Assembly: GCF_014217995.1 (NCBI RefSeq)
Contig: NZ_CP041617.1
Location: 372,001 to 436,000 of the forward strand
DNA length: 64,000 nucleotides
Reading direction: 5' to 3'
Origin: Campylobacter vulpis
Lineage (GTDB): Bacteria > Campylobacterota > Campylobacteria > Campylobacterales > Campylobacteraceae
A model generated the notes under the pieces. It was not told where the DNA came from and made no database searches. It saw only the letters and a program-made list of their open reading frames with translations. The position numbers were made by a program, and so were the translations under genes. This document shows positions 36,083 through 44,814 of the stretch, in pieces (within the stretch, counting starts at the first letter, position 1; every line of letters begins with the position of its first letter).

Positions 36083-36851
36083 AATTTTTTTAAAAACAAA
36101 AGAAGAATTAGAAAGGCGTAAAATTACCCTACCTTACGATATGTTAGGACGTTCTTTAGCGGCAAATCCCTTTTTTCCAAAAGATGTTCGCAGGGCGTTA
36201 AAAAGAATCGATAAGGAGATAAAAATCATCGCTGAAGTGAAAAAAGCTAGTCCTAGTAAGGGGGTTTTAAGAGAGGAATTTGAGCCTTTAAGTATAGCCT
36301 TAAATTATGAAAAAAATTCTGCCGCTGCACTTTCTATTTTAACCGAGCCTTTTTACTTCAAAGGTTCTTTAGAATATCTTAGTCTCATACGCCGTTATAC
36401 ACAAATTCCTTTACTTAGAAAGGATTTTATTTTCGATGAGTATCAAATTTTAGAAGCTTTGGTTTATGGGGCGGATTTTGTGCTGTTGATTGCTAAAATG
36501 TTAAGCACAAAGGAGCTTAAGAGACTTTTGGAATTTAGCAGACATTTGGGACTTGAAGCTTTAGTGGAGATTCACAATAAAGAAGATTTAACAAAGGCTA
36601 TTCTAGCTGGAGCTGATATTATTGGGATTAATCATAGAAATTTGGACGATTTTACTATGGATATGAGTCTTTGCGAGAAACTTATCCCTCAGATTCCAAA
36701 TTCTAAAATTATCATTGCGGAGAGTGGTTTAGAAAATAGAGAATTTTTACAAGAACTTCAAAAAATCGGCGTTGATGCGTTTTTAATCGGCGAATATTTT
36801 ATGAGGCAAGATGATGAGGGTAAGGCTCTTAAAGCCTTATGTGAGGGCTAA
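36069..36851 (+). CDS. trpC: Indole-3-glycerol phosphate synthase
   Basis: Tryptophan pathway enzyme that closes the indole ring, 260 residues. [38 protein letters not shown] and IAESGL are the TIM-barrel active-site motifs. It stands alone here, away from the other trp genes, between a lipoprotein and a HIT gene as in C. jejuni Cj0498. It overlaps the HIT gene by one base. Confidence 0.96.
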   Translation: MILDEIFLKTKEELERRKITLPYDMLGRSLAANPFFPKDVRRALKRIDKEIKIIAEVKKASPSKGVLREEFEPLSIALNYEKNSAAALSILTEPFYFKGSLEYLSLIRRYTQIPLLRKDFIFDEYQILEALVYGADFVLLIAKMLSTKELKRLLEFSRHLGLEALVEIHNKEDLTKAILAGADIIGINHRNLDDFTMDMSLCEKLIPQIPNSKIIIAESGLENREFLQELQKIGVDAFLIGEYFMRQDDEGKALKALCEG

Positions 36852-37339
36852 TGGAGCATCTTTACGCACCTTGGAGGAGTGAATATTTGGAGGAGAAAAG
36901 TGAGTTTTGTCCCTTTTGTGTGTGTGCGAAAAAGCTTAAAAGCGATGAAGAGCTTGGAGTGCTTTTTAGAGCAAGGCATTGTTTTGGCGTGATGAATCGC
37001 TATCCTTATACGCCTGGACACTTTATGATTATTCCTTATAAACACGAGGAACATATTGAAAATTTGAGCGAGGAAGAATGGGGAGAAATGAGCCTTTTTG
37101 TGCGTAAGGGGGTTAAGATTTTAAAAGAGCATTTAAAGGCAAGTGGGGTTAATATCGGTATGAATTTAAGCGTGGCTGCTGGTGCTGGGATAGCGTCTCA
37201 TTGTCATTATCACTTAGTGCCTCGCTGGAGAGGGGATACGAATTTCATCACTTCCATAGGGCAGACGAGGGTTTGTGGAGCGGATTTAGAAAAAATGTAT
37301 CAAAAACTTTTTAAGGCTTTTAATGCTAGAGGAGCTTGA
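36851..37339 (+). CDS. HIT-family nucleotide hydrolase
   Basis: A 162-residue histidine-triad protein. HCHYHLVPRW (117-126) contains the H-x-H-x-H active site, and CPFC at 20-23 is part of the zinc site of the branch close to AP4A phosphorylase. It probably hydrolyses or phosphorolyses dinucleoside polyphosphates or AMP conjugates. It overlaps the next gene by 17 bp. Cj0499-like. Confidence 0.9.
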   Translation: MEHLYAPWRSEYLEEKSEFCPFCVCAKKLKSDEELGVLFRARHCFGVMNRYPYTPGHFMIIPYKHEEHIENLSEEEWGEMSLFVRKGVKILKEHLKASGVNIGMNLSVAAGAGIASHCHYHLVPRWRGDTNFITSIGQTRVCGADLEKMYQKLFKAFNARGA

Positions 37340-38327
37340 TTATGCGGAGTTTTTAAAGCAAAAATTTGATGCCTTAATTGATGCGAGAAGTCCGCTTGAA
37401 TACTCTCATTCTCATCTTAAAAATGCTTTAAATTTTTATGCTTTAAATAGCGAAGAACATCAAGAAATAGGCACTTTATATAAGAAAAATCAAGCTAAAG
37501 CTAAGGCAAGGGGTGCTGAGTATATTTGTGCAAATATGGCAAGACATATCCCCATTTTTACACATCAATTTAGAATAGGTGCTAAGGTTGGGATTTATTG
37601 TGCTAGAGGGGGTTTGCGTTCAAAGTCTATGGCGGTGATTTTAAGTGAGCTAGGGTATAGGGTCGTGCGTTTAAGGGGAGGATTTAAGGCTTATAGGGCG
37701 TATTTAAATGACTTTTTTTCAAAGCCTTTACAATGCGAATTGCTTGTCTTGTGCGGTCATACAGGGTGTGGGAAAACAGAGCTTTTGGAGCTTTTAGAAC
37801 ATTCTATCAATTTGGAAAAAATGGCAAATCATTTAGGTTCTTCTTTTGGGGATATTTTAGGAAAGCAGCCTAGCCAAAAGGCTTTTGATGAGGCTTTATT
37901 TCACTCTATGCAGACAAAACTTGCTTTTGTAGAGGGTGAAAGTCGCAAAATAGGCTCTATAACTCTGCCCTTAAAGTTTTATGAGGCGATGCAAAAGGGC
38001 TTTAAAATCCATTGCTTTGCTTCACTAGAAAAGAGAATTGAGCGTATAGAAAGGCTTTATAAGGCTAAGATGAATGCGGTCAATTTTTATACTTCTTTAA
38101 GAAAGATTAGTCCTTATATTAGTCTTAATTTAAGGCTTGATTTAGAGAACGCTTTTAAAAGGGAACAATGGCAAAAACTCATTGCTATGCTTTTGGAGTA
38201 TTATGATAAAAGTTATAAAAAAAGCTCGCAAATTCACTATGAGCTTTTGACAGATGATCTTTTAAGGGCTAAAGAAGAGCTTATGGCTCTTTATGAAGAA
38301 AGACTTAAAGTCCTAAAGCAATTTTAA
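37323..38327 (+). CDS. mnmH: tRNA 2-selenouridine synthase
   Basis: Converts 2-thiouridine to 2-selenouridine in tRNA wobble positions using selenophosphate. 334 residues. A rhodanese domain has its catalytic cysteine at C93 (YCARGGLRS), followed by a P-loop domain with CGHTGCGKT (144-152). This matches the SelU/MnmH arrangement (Cj0500). Its 3' end overlaps the convergent pit gene by 23 bp. Confidence 0.9.
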   Translation: MLEELDYAEFLKQKFDALIDARSPLEYSHSHLKNALNFYALNSEEHQEIGTLYKKNQAKAKARGAEYICANMARHIPIFTHQFRIGAKVGIYCARGGLRSKSMAVILSELGYRVVRLRGGFKAYRAYLNDFFSKPLQCELLVLCGHTGCGKTELLELLEHSINLEKMANHLGSSFGDILGKQPSQKAFDEALFHSMQTKLAFVEGESRKIGSITLPLKFYEAMQKGFKIHCFASLEKRIERIERLYKAKMNAVNFYTSLRKISPYISLNLRLDLENAFKREQWQKLIAMLLEYYDKSYKKSSQIHYELLTDDLLRAKEELMALYEERLKVLKQF

Positions 38328-39828
38328 AGCCCATAAATACGATTGCTGCCATTAAACCTGCTGCTGGTAGGGTTATAATCCACGCTAAGCCTATAGGCTT
38401 CATCATAATCCAATTTGCATTTTTAGAATAAAGTCCAATGCCCAAAACCGCACCGATTAAGATATGTGTAGAGCTTACAGGAATTCCAAGCTGAGTGGCT
38501 AAAAGTATGACTATACTAGCACCAAGTTCTGCACTAAAGCCCGTTGTGGGGCGTATGGAGGCGAGTTTTGAGCCAACTGTTGTGATAACTTCCTTTCCTA
38601 AGAACCATAAGCCTATTACCAAAGATACGCCAAACATAGCAAGAGCGGCAAAAGGCACAGGAGAGGTGGCGTTAATGGCATTAGTTTTAAGCACATCTAA
38701 AATGGCTGCAAAAGGACCTATGGCATTGGCAATATCATTTGCTCCGTGTGAAAAGGCGAAACTTGAAGCGGTAAAAATTTGAAACCAAGAGAAAATTCTA
38801 TCAGTTGTTTTGTTAAGCTCTGTTTTTTTTACTATGCTTACAACCGCAAAGGTAACAACATAGCTAATTGTGCCTAAAATTCCCACTATCCAAAAATTCT
38901 GCAAAACATCTAAAGTGCTGACATTATTTAAGCCCTTAAATAAAAACATTGAGGCAATAACCATAGTTCCTAAACAAGCGATAATTGGCATATGGGTTTT
39001 TAAAATTCCATAAATATCAATGGCTTTTTCTTTTTCTTTAAATTCCTTAATTTTATTTTTATAAAAACTTTCATCATCGTCCTCATCTAAAGCTATAATG
39101 CTAAGTTCTCTAATTTGCTCTTCATCGCTTTTTTTTCTAAGCTCATTAAAAAATTCTTCTTTAAATTGTTTTTTTGCTTTTTTAAGCTCTTTGATGTCTT
39201 CATTTAAATTTTTAGCAGGCTTTAAAATTTTTTTATCTATATAAGAATAGATGATGTAAGCGACCAAACCGCCTAAAAGTGGCGAAGCAATCCAGCTTAT
39301 GGCTATTCTTAGAATTTCACTCCATTTTACCATAGCTAAAGTTTGAGTGCCATCAAATTCCAAAAGTCCCATCATAATACTAGCTCCAACTATGCCGCCT
39401 ACTATGCTATGTGTTGTTGAGACGGGCAACCCCCTTTTAGTTGCTATAAAAATCCAAAGTCCAGAGCTTAAAAGTGCAGCCAACATAATGGCGACAAAAA
39501 GCATAGGATCAAGTGAGCTTGGGAAATTGACTATCCCACTTCTTATCGTTTTAGTTACCTCTCCTCCCGCGAAAATCGCTCCACTTAGTTCAAAAACTGC
39601 AGCGATAATTAAGGCTTGTTTAATGGTAACAGTCTTAGCTCCAACACTTGTTCCAAAGGAATTTGCTACATCATTACCGCCTATATTAAATGCCATAAAA
39701 ATACCAAAGATAGAGGCAAGGATAAAAAGTATGACTTGATGAGAGGCAACATAATTAAAACCCCAAATCATAAAAAAAATTGAACTAATGGCAAAAATAC
39801 TAAAGGCGAGAAGATTATCTTTTTTCAA
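38305..39828 (-). CDS. Low-affinity inorganic phosphate transporter (Pit family)
   Basis: A 507-residue inner-membrane permease. The two inverted signature repeats are present: GGNDVANSFGTSVGAKT near 50 and GANDIANAIGPFAA near 365, with GLPVSTTHSIVGGIVG and GIPVSSTHILIGAVLG. A long charged loop (about 205-275) separates the halves. The start is TTG at 39828 after AAAGG. A -10 TATAAT is at 39854-39859. Matches Cj1194. Confidence 0.93.
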   Translation of the reverse strand: MKKDNLLAFSIFAISSIFFMIWGFNYVASHQVILFILASIFGIFMAFNIGGNDVANSFGTSVGAKTVTIKQALIIAAVFELSGAIFAGGEVTKTIRSGIVNFPSSLDPMLFVAIMLAALLSSGLWIFIATKRGLPVSTTHSIVGGIVGASIMMGLLEFDGTQTLAMVKWSEILRIAISWIASPLLGGLVAYIIYSYIDKKILKPAKNLNEDIKELKKAKKQFKEEFFNELRKKSDEEQIRELSIIALDEDDDESFYKNKIKEFKEKEKAIDIYGILKTHMPIIACLGTMVIASMFLFKGLNNVSTLDVLQNFWIVGILGTISYVVTFAVVSIVKKTELNKTTDRIFSWFQIFTASSFAFSHGANDIANAIGPFAAILDVLKTNAINATSPVPFAALAMFGVSLVIGLWFLGKEVITTVGSKLASIRPTTGFSAELGASIVILLATQLGIPVSSTHILIGAVLGIGLYSKNANWIMMKPIGLAWIITLPAAGLMAAIVFMGFKIALGL

Positions 39829-39853
39829 GGCGAAACCTTTGTGCTAAATTAAA

Positions 39854-39859
39854 ATTATA
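39854..39859 (-). promoter_or_regulatory. Candidate -10 box for the phosphate transporter
   Basis: TATAAT on the minus strand, 26 bp before the TTG start. Confidence 0.5.
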
Positions 39860-39959
39860 ATTGTAATATCCTAACTGAAAAATTTAGCAAAAGTGTTTTA
39901 AATATAACTTAATAAAATCTAAATTTACTTTTATTTGTTTTTATTTTTTATAATGAGAA

Positions 39960-40784
39960 ATGATGAAAAAGACATTGATAGGGACTTTGTTGTGCCTTTT
40001 TACACAGAATTCTTTTATTTTTGCAGATGCGTTGGGCAAGGCTTTAGAAGAAAATAAAGAGGGTAATTGGACGCGTTTTAAATTTAGATATGAAAATAAT
40101 ACGCCAGAAGTGCAAGAAGAAAGCGTAGATTTTCAAGCAGCTTTAAATTCGACTCTCTCAAGTGCTTTTGAAAAAAACAATGGCATCGATCAAACGGAGG
40201 GAAATTTGGATTTTCAAAATGAAAATTTTCAAATGAAAAATCTCACTTCTCTTTATGAAGGAGAAAACGACTCCTTACTTTTTCAAAAAGAAATTTTCGT
40301 TTCTCAAGAAAGTTATAATTATTCTGGTGGCTTGATTAATCGCTATATACACGAAAATCTTTTGTTTGGCGTTAATGGTTTTATCGATAAGCATAAAGAA
40401 GAAAATAGTGATAGCTCAAGTTGGGGTGCGGAATTTGGCTATGCGGACACACTTAAAGCTTATACAAATTATTATATGCCTCAAGATAAAAGCGTGGAGA
40501 AAAATTTACAATTAGGTCTTAGCTTCATCATTCCAACTTATGAATCTGTCATTTTTGATGTGAGTAAAGATAATGAAAAGACAAATTATCAAATTACCTA
40601 TAAGCCTTATAAGGTCCTAAATTTCAATCTTTTTCAAAGTCAAAATAAAGAAAATGAAACTCAAAATGCCGTTCGTGTAGGCTTTAATTTCAATTTAAAC
40701 AAAAGCTTTTTAGAGCAATTAAAAGAAGATGAAAGTAAATTTGAAGAAATCAATCGCTACGATTTCTTTCAAAGAAATCGTTAA
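39960..40784 (+). CDS. Orphan inverse-autotransporter (intimin/invasin-type) beta-barrel
   Basis: A 274-residue outer-membrane protein equivalent by position to C. jejuni Cj1193c. The signal peptide ends IFADA near residue 23. It shows the inverse-autotransporter beta-domain pattern: INRYIHENLLFGVNGFID near 120, SWGAEFGYADTLKAYTNYYMP near 150, YQITYKPYKVLNF near 215, RVGFNFNLNKSFLEQL near 240, and a final INRYDFFQRN like the S-R-Y-D-L-V-x-R-N linker after the barrel of intimin and invasin. It stops where a passenger would begin. A TATAAT sits only 5 bp before the start, so the transcript may be leaderless. Confidence 0.75.
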   Translation: MMKKTLIGTLLCLFTQNSFIFADALGKALEENKEGNWTRFKFRYENNTPEVQEESVDFQAALNSTLSSAFEKNNGIDQTEGNLDFQNENFQMKNLTSLYEGENDSLLFQKEIFVSQESYNYSGGLINRYIHENLLFGVNGFIDKHKEENSDSSSWGAEFGYADTLKAYTNYYMPQDKSVEKNLQLGLSFIIPTYESVIFDVSKDNEKTNYQITYKPYKVLNFNLFQSQNKENETQNAVRVGFNFNLNKSFLEQLKEDESKFEEINRYDFFQRNR

Positions 40785-42142
40785 TTTAAAGCCTCGTTGC
40801 GAAATTTTTCGGGGTGATTGATGGCGTAGTTGAATTTTTCCCAGTCAATTTGCTTATCCCAAATACCAACAATAAGTGCAGCGACACTATTTCCGCACAA
40901 ATTCCCCACAGCTCTCATTTCTGACATAAATTTATCGACCCCGAGCAAAATGCTAATGGCAGTTATAGGTAGAACTTCAGCTAAAGTGCCTCCGGCTTCT
41001 TCTATCTGCATACCCCCTAATGCACCTAAAGTGCTTCCAAGAACGATAAAGCCAGAGCCTGTAACGCCAACTGCTCCTTTTGAGGCTATCATTAAAACAA
41101 GTAAAATGCTAAGTTCGTGGCTAAGAGATAAATTTACGCCAAAAGCTTGTGCTAAAAAGATGAGACATACGGATAAATAGATATTGGTGCAGTCTAAATT
41201 AAAGCTATATCCAGTCGGTAAAACAAGTCCTACTGTGGCTTTTGAAATTCCTGCTTTTTCGAGTTTTTTCATTAAAGGGGCGAGGGCGGATTCGCTTGAG
41301 CTTGTGGCAAAGACGATTAAAACCTCTGCGGCGATAAAACGCATAAATTTAAAGATATTGACCCTAGCCAAATAACAAATAATCCCTAAAATTCCAAAGA
41401 TAAATACAAGACAAGCAAAAAGCATCACTAAAAGCAAATAGCCAAGATTAAGAAGCGAGTTTAAGCCATATTGTGCAATGAGAAAAGCCATAGCACAAAA
41501 GGCAGCTACTGGGCTAAAATACATTATGATTTGTAGGATTTTAAAAACGAAATTTTGCACGACTTCAAAGACTTTTTGTATGCTTTGCTTATCTTCATTT
41601 TTCATTAAAGAAATGACAAGGGCTGTAAGTATAGCAAGAACTAAAACTTGCAGCGTTTTTCCCTCTGTAAAAGGACTGATGATATCCGTTGGGATAGCAT
41701 CTTTTAAGATGTGTATGATTTCAGAACTTGCACTAATGTCGGCATTACTTTTTGTAAGATATTGCTCTACGCTTTTACTATCGATTTCATTAGGATCTAA
41801 ATTCATATTCGCACCCGGTTTTAAAACATTTGTGATAAAAATTCCAACAGTCAAAGCAAGGGTGCTAACAAGCTCAAAATAAATTACCGCTCTAAGTCCT
41901 ATGGAGCCGACTTTCTTAAGATTATCAAGACTAATGATTCCTAGAATAATTGTTACAAAAATAATAGGACCGATGAGAATTTTTAAAGCGTGGATAAAAT
42001 AATCCACTCCAACCTTAACGCTCAAAGCTAACTCTTTATGCACACAGCCTAAAATAATTCCCAAAATAATGCCTAAAATAACCCAAAAAGCAAGACTTTT
42101 GAATATATTTTTGCATTTTTCTTTTGCGATAAAAGGAGACAA
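40781..42142 (-). CDS. dctA: C4-dicarboxylate/cation symporter (DctA family)
   Basis: A 453-residue sodium/proton-coupled symporter of the DAACS family, probably taking up fumarate, succinate or malate. Eight or more membrane helices. The ATSSSESALAPLMKKLEKAGI serine-rich motif and PTGYSFNLDCTNIY match the substrate-binding hairpins. The position next to the orphan barrel matches Cj1192. Aspartate or glutamate transport is also possible. Its stop overlaps the convergent gene by 3 bp. Confidence 0.88.
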   Translation of the reverse strand: MSPFIAKEKCKNIFKSLAFWVILGIILGIILGCVHKELALSVKVGVDYFIHALKILIGPIIFVTIILGIISLDNLKKVGSIGLRAVIYFELVSTLALTVGIFITNVLKPGANMNLDPNEIDSKSVEQYLTKSNADISASSEIIHILKDAIPTDIISPFTEGKTLQVLVLAILTALVISLMKNEDKQSIQKVFEVVQNFVFKILQIIMYFSPVAAFCAMAFLIAQYGLNSLLNLGYLLLVMLFACLVFIFGILGIICYLARVNIFKFMRFIAAEVLIVFATSSSESALAPLMKKLEKAGISKATVGLVLPTGYSFNLDCTNIYLSVCLIFLAQAFGVNLSLSHELSILLVLMIASKGAVGVTGSGFIVLGSTLGALGGMQIEEAGGTLAEVLPITAISILLGVDKFMSEMRAVGNLCGNSVAALIVGIWDKQIDWEKFNYAINHPEKFRNEALN

Positions 42143-42234
42143 AATTTACCCTTTTTGTAATAAAAATTATTTAGTAATTGTAGCAAAAATATAGCTCTAT
42201 TAAGTGCTTTTTCGATTTAAGGCTAAATTTTTGG

Positions 42235-42240
42235 TATAAT
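42235..42240 (+). promoter_or_regulatory. Candidate -10 box for the Cet cluster
   Basis: TATAAT after TTTTTGG. The predicted transcript would begin near 42247 and carry the palindrome at 42271-42294 in its leader. Confidence 0.6.
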
Positions 42241-42270
42241 GGATAAAGTTTTTGTTGCAATTATATAGAA

Positions 42271-42294
42271 TAAAATATCTTTAAAGATATTTTA
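42271..42294. promoter_or_regulatory. Perfect 24-bp palindrome upstream of the first PAS gene
   Basis: TAAAATATCTTT is followed directly by its reverse complement AAAGATATTTTA. It lies between the promoter and the start at 42309. As DNA it could be an operator; as RNA, a hairpin 14 bases before the start codon. Confidence 0.75.
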
Positions 42295-42308
42295 TGAAAG
42301 GGTTGGTG

Positions 42309-42803
42309 ATGAAAGAAATAGTTTTAGCGGATAATACACTCATTACTTCAAAAACAGATTTAAGAGGCGATATTATTTATGCGAATGATGATTTTTTAAA
42401 ATATGCAGGCTATAAAATGGACGAAATTTTATATAAACCACACAATATAGTCAGGCACGAGGATATGCCACGCACCGTGTTTAAATGCTTGTGGGATTAT
42501 ATCACTAAGGGACACGAAATTTTTGCTTTTGTGAAAAATAAGGCAAAAAGTGGAGATTATTACTGGGTTTTTGCAAATATTACAGCTTCTTTTGATGAAA
42601 ATGGTAATATTATTAATTATTATTCCGTGCGTAGAAAGCCTAATCCTAAAGCCATTCCTATAATGGAAAGTGTTTATAAAACTTTACTTGAAAAGGAAAA
42701 ACAAGGTGGCATCAAGGCTGGCGTGGAAACTTTGATGGAAGTTGTTAATTCCTATAAGGTTACTTATAATCAGTTAATTTTTGATTTGCAAGAAAATAAT
42801 TAA
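42309..42803 (+). CDS. PAS-domain energy-taxis protein (CetC-like, Cj1191c)
   Basis: 164 residues, a single PAS domain near 20-125. It matches the CetB-type sensor that binds FAD and signals redox state to CetA. I start at ATG 42309 rather than 42294 because this gives the same length and N-terminus (MKEIVLADNTLIT) as the 44265 paralogue, and GGGTTGGTG lies upstream. Paralogue-specific changes include C in KCLWDYITKG. It shares 68 identical bases (42408-42475) with the second PAS gene. In C. jejuni Cj1191c has been called CetC. Confidence 0.88.
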   Translation: MKEIVLADNTLITSKTDLRGDIIYANDDFLKYAGYKMDEILYKPHNIVRHEDMPRTVFKCLWDYITKGHEIFAFVKNKAKSGDYYWVFANITASFDENGNIINYYSVRRKPNPKAIPIMESVYKTLLEKEKQGGIKAGVETLMEVVNSYKVTYNQLIFDLQENN

Positions 42804-42876
42804 GAGTTTTTTAATCTCTATTAAATATAATTCGTAATTTTATCTTAAAATTTTGAAAATTGTTTAAGTAAGGAAG

Positions 42877-44262
42877 ATGATGAAGGGTATTTTTGTATCG
42901 GCAATTACGCTAAATATAGTTGGACTTTTGCTAAGTTTTATGCTTAATATTTACATAGGAGCAGTGTGCTTTGTCGCTGCGGTGGCATTGCTTGTTTATG
43001 CTGTGTTGCTATATAAAGATGAAAGTGAGATGATAGAAAAGCTTTTTGTGCTTTCTAATTATCTTAAAGAGGGAGATTTTGACAAAAGGGTAATTTATAT
43101 TAAGAGTAAAAGCAAGAAGCTTTCTCAAATTGCCGACAATTTAAACAATATGATAGATGGACTTGAGGCTTATTTAAGAGAGATTAATACCTCCATCACC
43201 TGTTCGCAAAATAATGAATTTTATCGTAAGGCTTTGCCCGAAGGTTTGAAAGGAATTTTTGCTCACAATATAGAATTTATCAATAAGGCTTTATCTAATA
43301 TAGAATCAACGGCAAAATCAGCCTTTAAAAACGCTCTTTCTAAAACTTTAATGGATTTAAGCTTAGGTAGTCAAAATAGAGATATGTCGCGTATTACAAC
43401 TTCCTTAAATGCGGATATTAATGCGATGAATAATATTTACGATGTGGTTTATTCTATCACTAAAGTTGCTACCGAAAATGGTTCGCAGGTTATATCCTTG
43501 CAAGAGTCTATGAATACCTTAATGGAGGTTGTCAATTCTAGTAAAGAAACAGTTGAGGCTTTTGTGGCAAATTCACAAAATATTACTTCTGTGGTTGAGG
43601 TTATACGTGATATAGCAGACCAAACAAATCTCTTAGCGCTTAATGCTGCCATTGAAGCTGCTCGTGCGGGAGAACACGGACGAGGCTTTGCGGTTGTGGC
43701 AGATGAAGTGAGACAACTAGCAGAAAGAACGCAAAAATCAACGAGTGAAATTTCCATAGCCATACAAACAATGCAGCAAGATTTTGACAATATACAATCA
43801 GGAAGCGAACAAGTTTTTGATATCGTTAGTAATTCAGAAGAACGCATTTCAAATTTCTCTCAAGCTTTTAAGCGACTTGAAGAAAACAGCTCCGAACTTG
43901 GTGTAAATTTTACCTCCTTTGCAAAAAAATTAATTTTATCTGTCGCAAAGATTGATCATATACTTTATAAATCTAATATTTATCTTGCTCTTAATGGCAC
44001 ACATAACTTTGATCTTAATAGTCTTGATGCAATTTCGCATCTTTGCCACGAAGAAAGAACTAAAATGATTATTAATGAGCTTGTGAGTGATGAAGATTTA
44101 GATGAAGTAAGAGCGGCAATTAAAGAAAACGCAAGTCGTGCGATAGAAGAATCAAAAGCTACATATATAGGACAAGAAACCTATGACTCCATAGTTAGCA
44201 AGGTAACAGCACTAGAGGGTAAGAGTGCGGAAATTTTGGCAAAGCTTAAAATAGAGGAATAA
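42877..44262 (+). CDS. cetA: Energy-taxis receptor CetA
   Basis: A 461-residue chemoreceptor without a periplasmic sensing domain. Membrane segments fill about 3-47, followed by a HAMP-like region and the MCP signalling domain with the conserved tip [21 protein letters not shown] and [16 protein letters not shown]. It receives signals from cytoplasmic PAS proteins and passes them to CheA. It is flanked on both sides by PAS genes and is 2 bp from the downstream one. Confidence 0.93.
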   Translation: MMKGIFVSAITLNIVGLLLSFMLNIYIGAVCFVAAVALLVYAVLLYKDESEMIEKLFVLSNYLKEGDFDKRVIYIKSKSKKLSQIADNLNNMIDGLEAYLREINTSITCSQNNEFYRKALPEGLKGIFAHNIEFINKALSNIESTAKSAFKNALSKTLMDLSLGSQNRDMSRITTSLNADINAMNNIYDVVYSITKVATENGSQVISLQESMNTLMEVVNSSKETVEAFVANSQNITSVVEVIRDIADQTNLLALNAAIEAARAGEHGRGFAVVADEVRQLAERTQKSTSEISIAIQTMQQDFDNIQSGSEQVFDIVSNSEERISNFSQAFKRLEENSSELGVNFTSFAKKLILSVAKIDHILYKSNIYLALNGTHNFDLNSLDAISHLCHEERTKMIINELVSDEDLDEVRAAIKENASRAIEESKATYIGQETYDSIVSKVTALEGKSAEILAKLKIEE

Positions 44263-44264
44263 GT

Positions 44265-44759
44265 ATGGCAAAGGAAATTTTTTTAGAAAAGGATTGCCTT
44301 ATTACTTCAAAGACGGATTTAAAAGGCAAGATTGTTTATGCAAATGATGATTTTTTAGCATATGCGGGCTATAAAATGGACGAAATTTTATATAAACCAC
44401 ACAATATAGTCAGGCACGAGGATATGCCACGCACAGTGTTTAAATTTTTGTGGGATTATATGAAAAAAGGCGAAGAAATTTTTGCCTATGTCAAAAACAA
44501 AACAAAAAATAATGATTATTACTGGGTTTTTGCTAATGTAACGCCATCTTTTGATGTAAATAATCAAATCATAGGTTATTATTCTGTGCGTAGAAAGCCT
44601 AATCCTAAAGCCTTAGAGCAAATTAAGCCTCTTTATCAAGAGCTTTTAAAATTTGAGCAAATGAGTTTGGATAGGGGTGTGGAATTTTTAAAAGATTTTT
44701 GTAAAAATTCTCACAAAAGTTATAATGAATTTATTTTTTCTTTGCAAGAAGCAAAGTGA
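44265..44759 (+). CDS. cetB: PAS-domain energy-taxis protein CetB
   Basis: 164-residue FAD-type PAS protein with RHEDMPRTVF and YYWVFANVTPSFD, the CetB pattern. Partner of CetA, from which it is separated by 2 bp, so the two are co-translated. The order PAS-CetA-PAS is as in C. jejuni Cj1189c-Cj1191c. There is a near-identical DNA block with the upstream PAS gene. Confidence 0.93.
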   Translation: MAKEIFLEKDCLITSKTDLKGKIVYANDDFLAYAGYKMDEILYKPHNIVRHEDMPRTVFKFLWDYMKKGEEIFAYVKNKTKNNDYYWVFANVTPSFDVNNQIIGYYSVRRKPNPKALEQIKPLYQELLKFEQMSLDRGVEFLKDFCKNSHKSYNEFIFSLQEAK

Positions 44760-44779
44760 TTTTATTTGCTAAATTCTTA

Positions 44780-44785
44780 TATAAT
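44780..44785 (+). promoter_or_regulatory. Candidate -10 box for mnmG
   Basis: TATAAT, 29 bp before ATG 44815; an AAGG ribosome site lies between. Confidence 0.5.
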
Positions 44786-44814
44786 TTCAGCCTTTAAAAA
44801 AATTAAGGCTTATA

